A stretch of 64,000 nt of DNA. Origin: Isoetes taiwanensis (lineage: Eukaryota; Streptophyta; Lycopodiopsida; Isoetales; Isoetaceae). Positions 35,613 to 47,400 of the stretch are shown here, in pieces (positions within the stretch are counted from its first letter, which is position 1; every line of letters starts with the position of its first letter). A model generated the notes under the pieces. The model searched no databases. It was given only the letters and a program-made list of their open reading frames with translations, and was not told where the DNA came from. The stretch covers positions 14,583,905-14,647,904 of the forward strand of contig JAJEKV010000028.1 of NCBI GenBank assembly GCA_021234155.1, given 5' to 3'. A program made the position numbers and the translations under genes.

Positions 35613-36573
35613 ACGATCTTATATGAAGTTTCAAATACGGCTTTTATTGGCCCTGGCACCCTTGATGTAAAGGAGAAGATCCGTCCTATATATATATATA
35701 TATATGTGTCATGCAATTAATTAAGCTTCTCATCATGCTTGCACGATTCACTAACCTTGTATGCTTGCGCAATTTAACTGACTTATAGACAAGAGGCTGC
35801 TCAGTCAATCAACTAGGAGATTTGTGTCATTTCTTTCATATTTGAAACACTTCCCAAAGGCATTATTTTGTTTCATCTTTGCCCAACATTTAGGCAAAAT
35901 CTAAATTTATGCGGCCAAGAGATGCTAAGAGATTTATTTTAAAACACTTCCAAATGCATAAGTTTGTTTGTCTTTACCCAATGTTTAAGCAAATTCCAAA
36001 CTTACGTGATGAATAACCCAACAAATATTCCAACACATTGATTAAATGGTGCAAGACCAAATGCAAGAAATATTTTTCAATTGATAGCTTCGAGCACTTA
36101 GAAGACATGGATATCACATTGCCTTAAGCAAACTACAATGAGCCTCCCCACACTTTTCTTTTCTACATGTTAGAACGCTTGTGTCGCACTCTTGTATTTT
36201 TATTCAATCTCTTGTAGATAAATACACTTCATCCCAGCTTTTAGTAACCTTGATGATCCTTCCCGGAATTGTAGTATTTGAATGATGTCGCTTGGGTTAT
36301 AAGCAGTTTGAAATGAGGCTGTGAAACGACTTTTTCTACTTTGCCACATTAGTCTTGAACGTCATCAAATTTGTCATGAATATATGCCTGTACTTGAGCT
36401 GGACTCACGCTGTCATGTTACCATTCCCCCTGTGTTTTCTAAAGGATACGTTTCAATTGGATTCATTGTAGACTGTGCACTGTATATAGACGAGACTGAT
36501 GGCTGCTGCATGACATACAATATCGTAATGCCTTGCTCACAATAAGAACAAATAATATTCATAGTGGGAGAAT
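35613..36573. other. Spacer between convergent genes
   Basis: Contains the 3' regions of both flanking genes, a (TA)n run at about 35,686-35,705, and a duplicated phrase (CACTTCC-AA-GCAT-A-TTTGTTT) near 35,848 and 35,944. No further exon is recognised. Confidence 0.45.
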
Positions 36574-38542
36574 TCAAAAGCATACCTGTATTAGGCCCAA
36601 CGAAGGTGATGATGTCCCAGTAGCTAATTTGCTATTAGGTTGCAAGCTCTGAGGTTCACCTCCAGGAGATCGTGATATCTGAGCATCCAAAGGTTTGTTC
36701 AACCGTGACTGTTTTAGCCTAAACTCAGTTTCTGGCCTGCGACAAACCTTCTTCAGCGGTACAATCTCCTGGATGACTTGTCGTGTTAGATGACCAAGTT
36801 CATAACAAACATGCACACTCTGCAAAAGATTACCTCAGATAAGTCATGCTCGTAACGAACCCAAAACTTACAACGGCAACCTCGGATATCATGCCTACGT
36901 CTCTGAACTTGAAGAATCTTGGCATCATAGTAAAGAGCCTGTTCATTACCCTCCTGAACCAGAGAACCCACTAGTCAACCTGTAAGTCATCTTTCATTTG
37001 CAACAAAGTCTAGCAACTTGAAATACCTGAAAACAGAGAACTGTATCTCCAGGAATCACAGCTATGCATTCTGCTGCTTCGCATGGGAGTGATCTCTGAC
37101 GAACTGAAGTCCTTACATTTACCCACTCATCTTCGTCCGAACCAAAACCAGCAAATCTTACTCTTACTTCCTGAATAATTTAAGAAACTAAGGCAACATA
37201 ATGAAAGTCCATAATGCACCCAATCGATGGTAGTCACTCACCGGCTCCCCAGATGCAGATAGTTTGTGTGCAAGAAACATGGCAACATCATACCTGCATA
37301 ACAAACCATGTTAGAAAAAGAGAACTCGATAACGATGGAATTTTAGGCAAAATACCATGCTTCATCTCTAGATGATTTTGCCTCAAACTCCATTTCGTGT
37401 TCAGCATTTTCCTTCTTGCCTGTGAACAATTGAGTCTCAAACTCAAAACTTCCACCTTCACTATAATCAGATCAACAAGTTCTCATGTAAAATTGGACCT
37501 GATTGAACTGCAGAAGATTTTGTTGGTGGCCGACCTACGGGGTTAGTGGCTCCAGAAATGCTCATAGACTTGATGTTCTCAGGTGTCTTTGCCATCTTTG
37601 ACTTCAGGTAGTGCCGTTTGTTCTGAAACCAGTTGCACACCTGTATGCACCATTTCACTATTGTTAAAAATTTTCTCAAAGCTCAATCTGACCTGTTGTG
37701 ACAGACATCAGGAAATACAGCGAATGCAAAGTACGCAAAATCATGGACATGAACACCATACAGGTGAACAAAATAGGTCCGCTAAAGTGCTCAAGTTCTT
37801 AAAACGGCTACAACTTAAAATTCATTAAAATAAACACATTAGTTAAAAATTTAGAAACAAACCTGTTTCCATTGTACAGTTTGTCCCCGCCGTTCTGGAG
37901 CATTACTGTGACATAATCAAATCAACAAAATTACTTCCCCAATAGTACTCTGATTTCTACTGGAAAGTTATTATTACTCTACTACCAACAGAACTTCTAC
38001 CAGAAATATAGTGAAATAAAGGGCTGTAAGTGCTTAAAATTTATAATTTAAGTTGGTAGCCACGACCACGTTAGCATTTCTCAAACATCCATCATAAGAA
38101 TAAAGGACCCTGTGAATAATATGCTGTTATATTCCATAAAATACAGGCCTTTATACCATACTCCATTTAGCTCGCATTACCTTTGTGTGATTTTATGTAT
38201 CTGAAGAAAGAAAAAACAGTACAAATAATGCCCACCTAAAAGTTTCTGCGAGGCTTTCACAAGCAGTCTTTGAGGGGGGACCACCATGGTTAGCCTCCAG
38301 CAATCTTTCCATCTCTGAGACCTGGTTAAAGGACCATATCAAGCATCATTCCTATGCCCAAAAAGAGAAAAAAACCCACAACATGACCAAGATCATTCCA
38401 CAATGCTGTCTTAGGTCCTGTAAGCAGTATTATATTCAAGCATTTAACAGAGGTTTTAAAGACAGAAGTTTATACACATGATACATACCTCAGAAGCCAG
38501 GAAGCGGAAAGGCGGGACACCGCCGGTGGGCGGGCGACCCAT
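36574..38542 (-). CDS. SHH: SAWADEE-homeodomain protein (SHH family), 9 exons
   Basis: Nuclear chromatin reader of RNA-directed DNA methylation. In Arabidopsis, SHH1 binds H3K9-methylated, K4-unmethylated histone H3 and recruits RNA polymerase IV. Exons: 38542-38489, 38321-38236, 37905-37863, 37640-37535 (end uncertain), 37455-37356 (start uncertain), 37293-37242, 37170-37027, 36953-36834 and 36819-36574, for about 316 aa. The divergent homeodomain occupies about residues 12-77, with [20 protein letters not shown] as recognition helix. The SAWADEE domain follows at about 115-270 ([74 protein letters not shown]), including Cys/His residues of the zinc site. The MGRPP start resembles the SHH2 type. 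The last exon reads through a possible donor (GTATGC at 36,585) to a TGA; a further exon is not excluded. Confidence 0.88.
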
Positions 38543-39394
38543 GATGAGGTAAGTAGAGAAAGACGAGGCTCTCCTCTAAACAGCCAGGGAGCAAAAGTTA
38601 GAGCCCGGAATCTACAACGGAGGGGAAAAAAAAGCCTCCTGTTCGGCGTATCGAACCAATTTTCACGGCGATAAATAATTATAATCACCAAGTTCACAAA
38701 AACTCCAGAAAGTGTACCTTTTTTTGCGTTGCCCCAAAGGGCAAACCCTTTGGGGTGGATTGGCTGCCCAAGAATATGCCTATGAATATTCTATTCTAGG
38801 GCTCGTATTCGACATTCCTCGAATATTCCAGAGTTATTCGTGGCGATTAGGGAAAGATGATCGATGATCGTCTATAGGAACGGCATGTAATTTGCCATTC
38901 TTGTAATGTGAATAGCAGTTTGGTGCAATTCATTGGCCATAATGCTGGGTAGATTCGCAGAATGTCGATCGAAGACCAGATCGGCGAGTAAGAATTTTGT
39001 CGCCTATGTTTTTAACATTCTTAAAGGTGCCAATGGCATGGCGTGATAGGCGAACGGAGCTGAATTGCACCTAAATGTTCTTCATATAGGAAGGTTGAAG
39101 ACCTCTTGACAACTGTGGTGGAAGGGACGAGATGCTTTTGAGGATTCAACACCTCAATTTCCAAATGCAAAAATCGATTTCTTAGGAGTCCTACAGATTG
39201 AATCAAAGAGACTACATAGAAGCCCAGGAAATTGAAGCAAAGGTAAGGTTTCTTGAAAAGCAAAGAAGAAAGGAAATTTTGTAGCAAAGCAAAGAAGGAA
39301 TTTTTTTTTGCAATTCTTAACAACAATAAAACTAATTATTAATAATCGGTTTCCTTTTACAAGAACACATAATATATGACAAAATTTATTTAGA
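38543..39394. other. Spacer upstream of SHH gene
   Basis: Presumed SHH 5' UTR and promoter (minus-strand direction). A small cluster of TCGAATATTCC-like phrases lies near 38,810-38,830. No reading frame is supported. Confidence 0.4.
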
Positions 39395-39680
39395 AAAATG
39401 GTAAATCTCTTTGATACATTTTTATTCGAGTCCCCATATTTTAAAGTCTAAAATCTTAGAAGAACTCGTATAGAGGTTCGAGTCTTGTATCTTATAGTCC
39501 AAAAACTTTGGACATCCCGTAATTCACATTTCAAAATCATAGGCGCTCTCAATTATAAATGACCATAATCGAAACGAGAGGCATTTAGAGGCATCAATAT
39601 ATAGGCTGGGCCTTATGATCGATGGATCCGATGAACGAGGTATTTTCGAATGCACCTTGTTTAAAATATGTAGCCTGAAA
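39395..39680 (+). repeat. SINE-like element, copy 3
   Basis: Inverted relative of the 27.4-28.2 kb pair and more diverged. The B-box-like ATTCGAGTCCCC is at about 39,424-39,435 and a weak A box (ATGGTAAATCTCT) near 39,400. The body shares CATTTCAAAATCATAGGCGC and the end CTTGTTTAAAATATGTAG. No coding capacity. Confidence 0.6.
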
Positions 39681-40374
39681 AACAACAATAAATACTAGGA
39701 GGAGGAGTTTTACATCATGCTTTATAGTGGTTTTTTATGCTTATTCGCACTCGTCGTGCCCAACATCTCATGCGGCCATTAGACTCGCCCATCCTACGAC
39801 TCCCGTATGGCCAGCGTGCGACCAGCACGAATACACTTAGAAATGTTTGGTCGCATTATACTTGTAATAAAAAATACCCTATGATTTGCAATAGTTGCCA
39901 ATCCTGTCGATATAGAGACCCGAACCTCCATTTGGAATTTGTTTCAGATCAGAAACTCCTAACTATTTTGTTTTTCTAAGTATCTCATTTTGCCTTTGTA
40001 TTTCGGCATTGCATGTATTTTTGACGAAGCACCATCCGAGGGCTATGCTATGGGAAGGGCTTCCAATGAAAGCTACTTCAGACCCAAAGATGAAGACAAA
40101 TTCAAGTAGAATCTCTACCCAATGAGAAAATCGAAAGCCACATAGTTCCTACTAGACCAATATTAGTCGATAAACACGAAAATAAAAAAATATAGCGAGA
40201 ATATGAAAATCTCACTAACTGAGAAATAATAAAAATAATAGAATTTAGATCAATGAGATTTCATGCATTCAATTTAGCCTCTCTGAAGCATATAAGTTTC
40301 TAGAATTGTAGCAGCTACCCATGGAATGGCGGGGAAGGGCTCTCGCAATTGGAGGGTGGAGATGTGATATGTAA
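39681..40374. other. Spacer, no gene seen
   Basis: AT-rich, mixed short frames, no family resemblance. Confidence 0.4.
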
Positions 40375-40855
40375 TGTGACGCTCCCCGAGTCTATACGAT
40401 GCTCCCATCGTATAAATACGAGAAATTCCCTTTTCATGGCGACCTCATTACCGTAGAAATGCCCTCCGTCTACCTCAGGCCACCTAGGATGGCCAAGTGC
40501 AGGGGGAAGGGACACGGAGGTGTCATCTGTCTCACGCCTTCTATGGGAATCCCAAGTTAGCACTTAACACACAATACATAAAATAATACACCACTACGAT
40601 GGGTGTCCCATCCATCAATAGTAAGTCTACTAGTGACAAAGATAAATATGGCAAATACATCAAATAAAGGATCTAATTCCCGGGCTCAGACTCCACGGTG
40701 TCAACTGACTGGCAAAGTCTCCAGATAACAGCAGACATAGTAATGGAAATGGCATTGGCTGGCATAAAACAATGGCTAGGGTTGTCCACTCCATCCATCC
40801 CTCCTGTGCACACTTTACAGATAGGCTGAATCATGCTATGACGTGGTTTAGAGCT
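40375..40855 (-). repeat. Truncated inverted LTR relic of the same chromovirus family
   Basis: Begins with TGTGACGCTCCC, the reverse complement of the LTR 3' end. It continues collinearly with the reverse complement of the copy A and B LTRs: ATGCCCTCCGTCTACCTC, GGACACGGAGGTGTCAT, CACGCCTTCTATGGG, then GGCTAGGGTTGTCCACTCC and GTGCACACTTTACAGAT. Roughly the 3' third of the LTR is present, with an internal gap around 40,565-40,735. It is strongly diverged, so older than copies A and B. Confidence 0.82.
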
Positions 40856-41352
40856 TGGCAGTTCCGTCCAATGTAAAAGATGGAGGGCATCCCCTGTCAG
40901 TTAGCGCAACAATTTTTGCTTCCACGTCTGCTTCCATACCTCTTCCGAAGCAAAATCCTGGGCTTAACTTCCACCACTAGTGGAATCGCAGAAACTGAAG
41001 TAATTTCTAAATCCTACCTCTTGATTGGTTGTCCTTAACTTCCAGGAACCAAAATGGCGATAATGGAATCTGGCCCTGAGTATCATTTAGCAATAGGAAA
41101 TGGCCACATCATCAAATAACCTTTACGTTGATATTCCACTATGCCTGGAAGTTGTGCTCCAATCGCTGATGTGGAATTGCCAAAACGTAACCTTTTAATT
41201 ACAACCTCTCTTGCGGCGGTTTAGCTGAAAGTGATGATCTGAAGACACGTTTCCCTACCCGCCAAAATTCTCCGGCAAATCTAGCTTTCGTCTTGCTAGT
41301 TCTTCCTTTTCGGCGTCGGTGATCCAACAATTGCTAGCCCGGTTTGTAGGCG
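40856..41352. other. Left flank of the Harbinger element
   Basis: No gene. It probably contains the left end of the PIF/Harbinger element, but no terminal inverted repeat or 3-bp target duplication could be identified by eye. Confidence 0.4.
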
Positions 41353-42379
41353 ATGGCACCGTTTCCTCTAGAAGAAAGCTTGGGAGCCAACAAACCCGGT
41401 AAGATTTCTTACGCCTTTTCCATTCTCATACCAATTCATAGGCTAAAGTAGCATTTTTGATGTTGTGCAATGAGTTCTTGATTGAAATCGTTCATGAGAC
41501 TCAAAGAAGATCAAGGTCCTTTGTACTTCTGTACAACAAGGGTTTCTTTGGTCCTCAAAAAGCTTCCTTTGAGAAGATTCGGACAACCAATCCAGCCAAT
41601 GCACCCTTCCATGGATTTTCAGCGACCACATCCAAGCTATCAACCCGGTTTGCTCCTTATAATTTCCATCCAATGTTCTTGACCAGCCTGATTTCAAGGC
41701 GATAAGGCTTATCGATCAAACATGCCTCTTGTTAACTTTTCCTTTGCTCACCAAGCAACTCCGTTAATCCATTGCCAAACCAACTAGAAATTGCTAGTAA
41801 CAAATCAAAAAAAATGTGTTGTCCCAAATACCACCGAATCCTGAGATAAGGTTCTAAAAGGCGGAGCGGTTGAAAGGTTGTTCCAAGGCTTCCAAGAAGG
41901 AGGATAAAGGTAAGTGGGCTAGATGGGATGATAAGTGGACTGTGCGGCTTATTCATGCTAGAGCTGAACTTCTTGATGACTTCAACAAGCCAAAACAAAG
42001 GGAACTGCGTGAATTGTGGACCGAGAGTCCATAGGCGTGTTGTTGCTCGTTGTCGACTTGGACAAGGATGCGAGAAGCCTGCGGAAAAAATTGATGTCCA
42101 TCTATCTTTGAGGTACGATAAGCATCATAATAGCATTTGGGGAACGATAGAGCAAATACATGTGAGTGGTTTGACATTATTGATGAGTTCATGGGCACGA
42201 GAGCAAATGTGTCCAAGGCCATACATGGTGCAGCTATAGAGGTGGATTCGATTCGATAATGAAGCAAACAATAGAAATGGTAGTTCATTACCTAGTGAGC
42301 TAGATGGTGCACCCAAAGAAGCTATGGATGAAGAAGGAATGGATAAGAAACTTGAACCCAATGTAGAGAAGGCCGCGTG
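41353..42379 (+). pseudogene. Harbinger Myb/SANT-like partner protein (broken)
   Basis: Proposed exon 1 is 41353-41398 (MAPFPLEESLGANKP, donor GGTAAGA). Exon 2 starts at 41877 and gives a tryptophan-spaced helix block typical of trihelix/Myb-SANT domains (KGKWARWDDKWTVRLIHARA). A TAG at 42032-42034 stops it. Further fragments appear downstream in other frames (CEWFDIIDEFMGTRANVSKA at about 42,155-42,215; DGAPKEAMDEEGMDKK to 42,379). In autonomous Harbingers this protein takes the transposase into the nucleus and to the element ends. The splice model is inferred. Confidence 0.68.
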
Positions 42380-43948
42380 ATACCAAGAACAAGAAGATGG
42401 CGAAGGTTGAGGTCAAGGTAGAAGACAATTGATCAAAAAGCAACAATAAAGATCGAAAACGCCAATTGTTTGCAGAACTCAGGAAGGGCGTAAGGAGTTC
42501 ATTGACAAGATGGAAAAGATTGAGGAGCATAAACTCAAAAAATTTGGAAGAAAGCCTCGAATTCTTTGCGAAGCTTCGACTCCTATTTTGGAATGTTAGT
42601 GAAGAAGCTCTAAAAATGTTAGGTACATTTCCTTTAGTCTATCTTACTTTTTCATTTTATGATATGAGTGGTGATATTGCTCATGTTTGGCTCCACACAA
42701 GTTTGTCAATTTGGAGTTTCCTGGTTTCAGATTGTACTCTCTTTCATAATGGTTCAAACTACTTGTTGAACCACTTACTTTTTTACTTCATTGCTACTAA
42801 TTTATTGTTGTTCCTGTCTAGTTTTCTATTGCTTAATTGAAATTATTTGTGGACTGTCACATGTTCAATTTGCAAACCGATTTGTCACATGTTAAAGTGC
42901 ATTGGTTGCCATGTTCGAGTGTCCAATGTGCTGTATTTTATATGTTCAATGTTCATGTATTTCATGTGCTGTAGTTTATGTGCTGTTTTTTATATGTTCA
43001 TTGGTTGCCATGTTCATTGTTCATTGTATTTTATATGTCCAATGTGTTCACACCACTCAGTTTTTGTAAGATCCTTAAACCATTTTGCTGCAATTGTGAA
43101 TTGTGAATTCTTGCTGTGGTTGATAAGAAGTTTCTCAAACAGGTTTCTTGATAGGGCAGCAATTATTCTTCCCAAAGACATGGAATTTCTGAGTTATGTC
43201 AGCCAGTGGAAGCTGCTATAAATACCTGTTATAATAGTACCATAAACTGCTGTAAATACCTTTTATAAATAGTACTCACAATGGGAAAATTGAGCTCCTG
43301 TAAGCAGCTTGTTTACACACTGTTTTTCACAAGTAGCAACATTTTGCTCTCCTTTTCTCACAAATACATATATTTTGTGTCAAAAAGACATGCACAAATA
43401 TGCCTGTCTGTTTTCTAAGTATGTGTATATGCATGCGGAAGTAATAAAATTTTACTTAATAAAATTCCTTAAAATTTTATAGTTGCATTGCCTTCATGTA
43501 ATCCTTACACAGCAGTCGAAAGATATGCTTTCCTAAATCCTCTAGGCTACATAATTTTTAATAACCGTGAATCAACAATCTTCTAAACACAAATAATTGT
43601 TTCTGGAAATGTTATATGGATTGTGCGAAGGATACAATCATGCTTGGTCTCCAAGGAAGTCTTGATTTTGAACTGTTTTATCTTTAAAAGTGGGAAATAA
43701 CACAAGACGAATGATCTACATACTTGAGAGGCATATTTATGTGGGAAATGCCCCTTGCTGATACACTTCTTGCTGATACACTTCTTGCTCATTTTGAGAG
43801 GCATATTTATGTGGGAAATGCCCCTTGCTGATACACTTTTTGCTGATACACTTCTTGCTCATTCCTTCAAGACATGGTAACGCATTTAATTAAATGACAA
43901 ACTTCATACTTCAAGTAGCACAAAGGAGAACTAACTTTAATTATGTCA
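42380..43948. other. Interior of the Harbinger element, non-coding
   Basis: AT-rich, between the two convergent genes. GTTGCCATGTTC and TTCATGTATTTCATGTGCTG-type phrases recur at 42,900-43,060. No third gene is recognised. Confidence 0.45.
43727..43864. repeat. Tandem duplication of about 69 bp
   Basis: Two adjacent, almost identical units starting GAGAGGCATATTTATGTGGG. Each contains an internal duplicate of TTGCTGATACACTT. It lies just beyond the transposase stop codon. Confidence 0.88.
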
Positions 43949-45592
43949 TTAGGAGCTTGCATCCCTATCATCCTCGTCACCAGCACCATATGTTTGAAGA
44001 TATAGAGCCCTGGCCAATGCGTTGCGCATAGCAGCATTACTTGCATTTGCATCCTTTTGACTTTGCGGACCATTTATTGAAACTGCTACCACATCCTCTA
44101 CATCTTCCTCCAGAGCTCTTGCAAGGTCCTCGAGAGGATCCATGTCAACACCTCTTACACCATGAATACCATAAGCTGCCGCATTTGCAATATCGCCACC
44201 TGAGATTTTCAATCTCTTCAATCTACGTTCTGCTCGTTTAGAAGTCTCCTCAGATGCAATTGATCTTTCCAATTCCTTCGTCGCTTCAGTTATCCAATCA
44301 TCATCAAACTTATCTCGATGCAAGATGCACAAATTATGCAAAATCAAACATGCAGTCACAATAGCAGGAACAAATTCTAATCTGACATCCATTCTTTTCA
44401 GTAAAATTATGAACCTGGACTTTAGCATCCCAAATGCGCACTCAACAGGCATCCTAGTGCTAGACTGGAGGTAATTCCAGTTGTATTCCATCCTGTTCAA
44501 ACCATCTTTATGACCTTTGAAAGGCGATAACATCCATGGCCTGGGAGGATACGCTGCATCACCCACAAGACAATATTTCTTTAATCTTCCATTGTTCATA
44601 ATTCTTCTCCCTGTGTTTGAGCTTTCAAACACTTTCCAATCATGCAAACTCCCAGGCCAGCCCATGTCATAGTCCCAAATCAAGCAGCTTGAGGACACAA
44701 TTATCTGAAGAATGATAGAATAAAACCCTTTTCGATTGTAATAGTCTTCTCTGCTTTCAACTGGGGCGATAATGGGGATATGTGAACCATCAATCGCACC
44801 AACAACATATGGAATGCCTTCCAATTTCTCAAATCTTGTGCAAGTGTTTGAAATCGTTCAGTTGATGGCCATTTGATGCATAATCTGTGCAATTTCTCTT
44901 TGAGAGCAAAACAAAAATCCAAAATAGCACGCTGGACTGTGGTGTAGCCTACTGCATAATTGTCTGCAATCTCTGTAATTGTATTACCTGTAGCGAGTCT
45001 AGATAGTGCAATGCACACCTTAGTTTCTCTGAGAAATCCGAAGCATTTTTGTATCCGCACGCTTTAATAGAGGCCCTAATTCTTGGCAAATGTACTCAAA
45101 AGTTTGTTTACACAACCTCACCCTTTTCTTGAACATACCATCACTGTAAGATTGCATCAAGGTATGTTCCATGAATGTTGCTGGCCTATCGTAACACCAT
45201 ATATTAGGGCTTCTCCTGGCAGACCTTCAATCTGAACCTCTAAGCACTAGATAGCACTGATCAAGCCATAAGTGATAGCTTCTGTGGATATGTGTTGATG
45301 AGTTATCTCCTTGGAAAAGTAGCATCATAAACTGCATATAGCAAGCGAGGGCAAAAACAATCAGCTGTTTTCTCATAATAAGGCTATTTACCCTCTCATT
45401 TGATTCATCATCCACATGATTTAGTGCACTATCCATAGCAACATCAACCTCTTCTGCACATTCTTCTTGCACAGAATTAGGATCTGTGGAATGATTTTCT
45501 GATGAATTGAGACTGAAGACTTGTGGAGTCAAAAGATTGGCAGTTGCATGTTCCTCTGAAGTTCTTCTTTCCATATTCACTTTAACGTTCAA
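43949..45592 (-). pseudogene. PIF/Harbinger DDE transposase (broken)
   Basis: C-terminal piece 44824-43949 (291 codons) holds the catalytic core: GAIDGSHIPI (D12), LVGDAAYPPRPW (D89), RMPVECAFGMLKSRF (E128), then the Harbinger helix ACLILHNLCI. Upstream, 45060-44701 carries the helix-turn-helix-like SRLATGNTITEIADNYAVG. 45592-45227 is an acidic N-terminus. Lesions: TGA at 45,227-45,229, a frame change with TAA near 45,010, and what looks like a single-base loss near 44,833. All catalytic residues survive, so decay is moderate. A short upstream exon (ATG at 45,697, donor at 45,671) is possible. Length and order fit the family. Confidence 0.93.
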
Positions 45593-45809
45593 CCAAATTT
45601 ATCTATTTTAGCAACAAGAAGGAACGTGAATTTATGGAAAGGAATAGTGAATTAAGAATCTGATTGCTTACCTGATAAGCGTTTCATCTTCGAGCATGGA
45701 GGAGCTAACGAATGCACGCCTCCTCTCATGAAGATTGTTGGCACCAATTTGTTGAAGATGTTGGCGACGTGGACACTGAGTCAGCCGGTAGTTTTGGCCC
45801 TGTGGAATC
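45593..45809. other. Sequence between transposase and copy B LTR
   Basis: May hold the first exon and promoter of the transposase (minus strand) and then the insertion point of copy B. No inverted-repeat terminus was identified. Confidence 0.4.
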
Positions 45810-47387
45810 TGTGACGTTCCAGGTATTTATATGGTATACGTATAAATATACTGACACGTCACCTAGTAAAGATACGCCACCATGGGGTATTTTAACCTAG
45901 GGGGTTGACCTAAAAGGGATTAAATAAAGGGGAATTAAAGGATAATTACCTATAATTAAGGAAATAATATCTAATTGACTTAATTAGGATAATAGATTAA
46001 TTAGGAAGGCGCCACTTGGCCAAATTCGATTGGCCAGCAGGGAAATGCTAACTTGGGGCATCAAATTGGACCCCTACCCCATTTGGCCCCAAAATCGAGC
46101 CAGGAGGAGGAGGTGTTGAGCGCCCCAGTTGTTGCTGAACGCTCAAGTTGTTGCGGAACACCCAAGTTGCTGAAAGATGGAAGTGCCCCATGATAATGGA
46201 TCTAGCAGAAACTCGGGTTAGTGGGTAGTCTAGCTTGAGCTTCTAGGATAGCGCCTCAGTTAGTCTTCTCTGGTTATCTTTGTTAGGATTAACCCTTCTT
46301 TGATAGTTGGAATTATATTTCAATTATGGATTATGCTTTGTTAGGTATGGATGGATGAATCCATGATAGTATCTCTGTTAGCCTTCCGTAAAGCAGGGAT
46401 TAAAGGGGGGTAGAGTCCTCTGTGCCTTATGCTCTTAGAATGCTCCTAGTAGTTCCCCTAGTACCCGGTATATGCGGCCTGTGCACAAGAGACCACTGAG
46501 TCGTGGATGCTATGGAATTGCTTAGCACCAGAGAAGGGACGCAGTGGTGAAGTGGGGGTGGGGTCTTGCACGAACATAAAAGGCTCTTGGAACTCCTACA
46601 GTGGGCTAGGCCTGATAGCCGGTCACGTAGAGGGCCGGGTATGGGTCTGACACTCCCTGGGTGCAGAGGTGTGACCCGTATGGGGCATCCTGCACTTTGA
46701 AAATAAAGTTAGGGGAGTAGATCGGGTACGGATGCGGGGGTCGCTGATGCGGCACATATTCTCTAGCTCACCCATGGAACCGCTGTGATCCTGGAAGGGG
46801 ACACTTCCCTGACCTGCCTCATCGGACCAGGTCTTCATGAAACCTGGAGTAGGCTCGAAGGGTGGTACCTTGAGTCTGCGTCTCCGGAAGGCTATAGTGA
46901 TGCCATAGCATGATTCGACTCATCTGCAAAGTGTGCACAGGAGGGGCGGATGGAGTGGACAACCCTAACCGATGTTCTATGCCAGCCAACGCCATGCCAA
47001 GATTCGGTCTACTGATCTCTTGAGACCTAGCCGTCAGTCGATCCTCACTGGAGTCTGAGCTGGGGTAGAACCATGGGTTTGGGGTGTTTTCTCTAGTATT
47101 AAATGTATCTTCTCTGTTATTATCAGTTGGATGGATGTGCCACCCTTCGTGGTGGTATTTATGATATGATTATGTTGTATGCTAACCTTGTATTCACGCT
47201 TCCGCGACATAGGAGCCCCATCGAAGGCGTGGGCCGAATGACCCCTCTGTGTCCTTCACTCGAGCATCTTTCCATAGATGGCCCGAGTTAGACGGAGGGC
47301 CATGCTCATGGCGAGATGGTTGCCATGGGAGGGGGAAGTCCCCGTATGTATATGCCCGAGCGTCGTATATGTTCTGGGAGCGTCACA
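45810..47387 (+). repeat. 5' LTR of copy B
   Basis: 1,578 bp with intact termini TGTGACG ... CGTCACA (inverted repeat). Collinear with the copy A LTR, with few indels other than lacking the extra block there. TATAAATA at about 45,840 could be the promoter TATA element, though it lies close to the LTR start. A conserved inverted pair TGGCCAAA/TTGGCCA is at about 46,017-46,036. Confidence 0.93.
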
Positions 47388-47388
47388 G

Positions 47389-47400
47389 TGGTATCAGAGC
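47389..47400 (+). promoter_or_regulatory. Primer binding site, initiator tRNA-Met
   Basis: TGGTATCAGAGC lies one base after the LTR end. This is the standard plant LTR-retrotransposon primer site complementary to the 3' end of tRNA-iMet. It fixes both the element orientation and the LTR boundary. Confidence 0.93.

Larger units (their letters stand above)
41353..45592. mobile_element. PIF/Harbinger DNA transposon, two convergent broken genes
   Basis: A plus-strand Myb/SANT-like gene (41,353-42,379) faces a minus-strand DDE transposase (43,949-45,592). The pairing of transposase with a Myb-like DNA-binding partner is the hallmark of PIF/Harbinger elements. Both genes carry stops or frameshifts. 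The ends of the element were not located. The right side is abutted by the copy B LTR at 45,810, which may have inserted into it. Confidence 0.8.
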
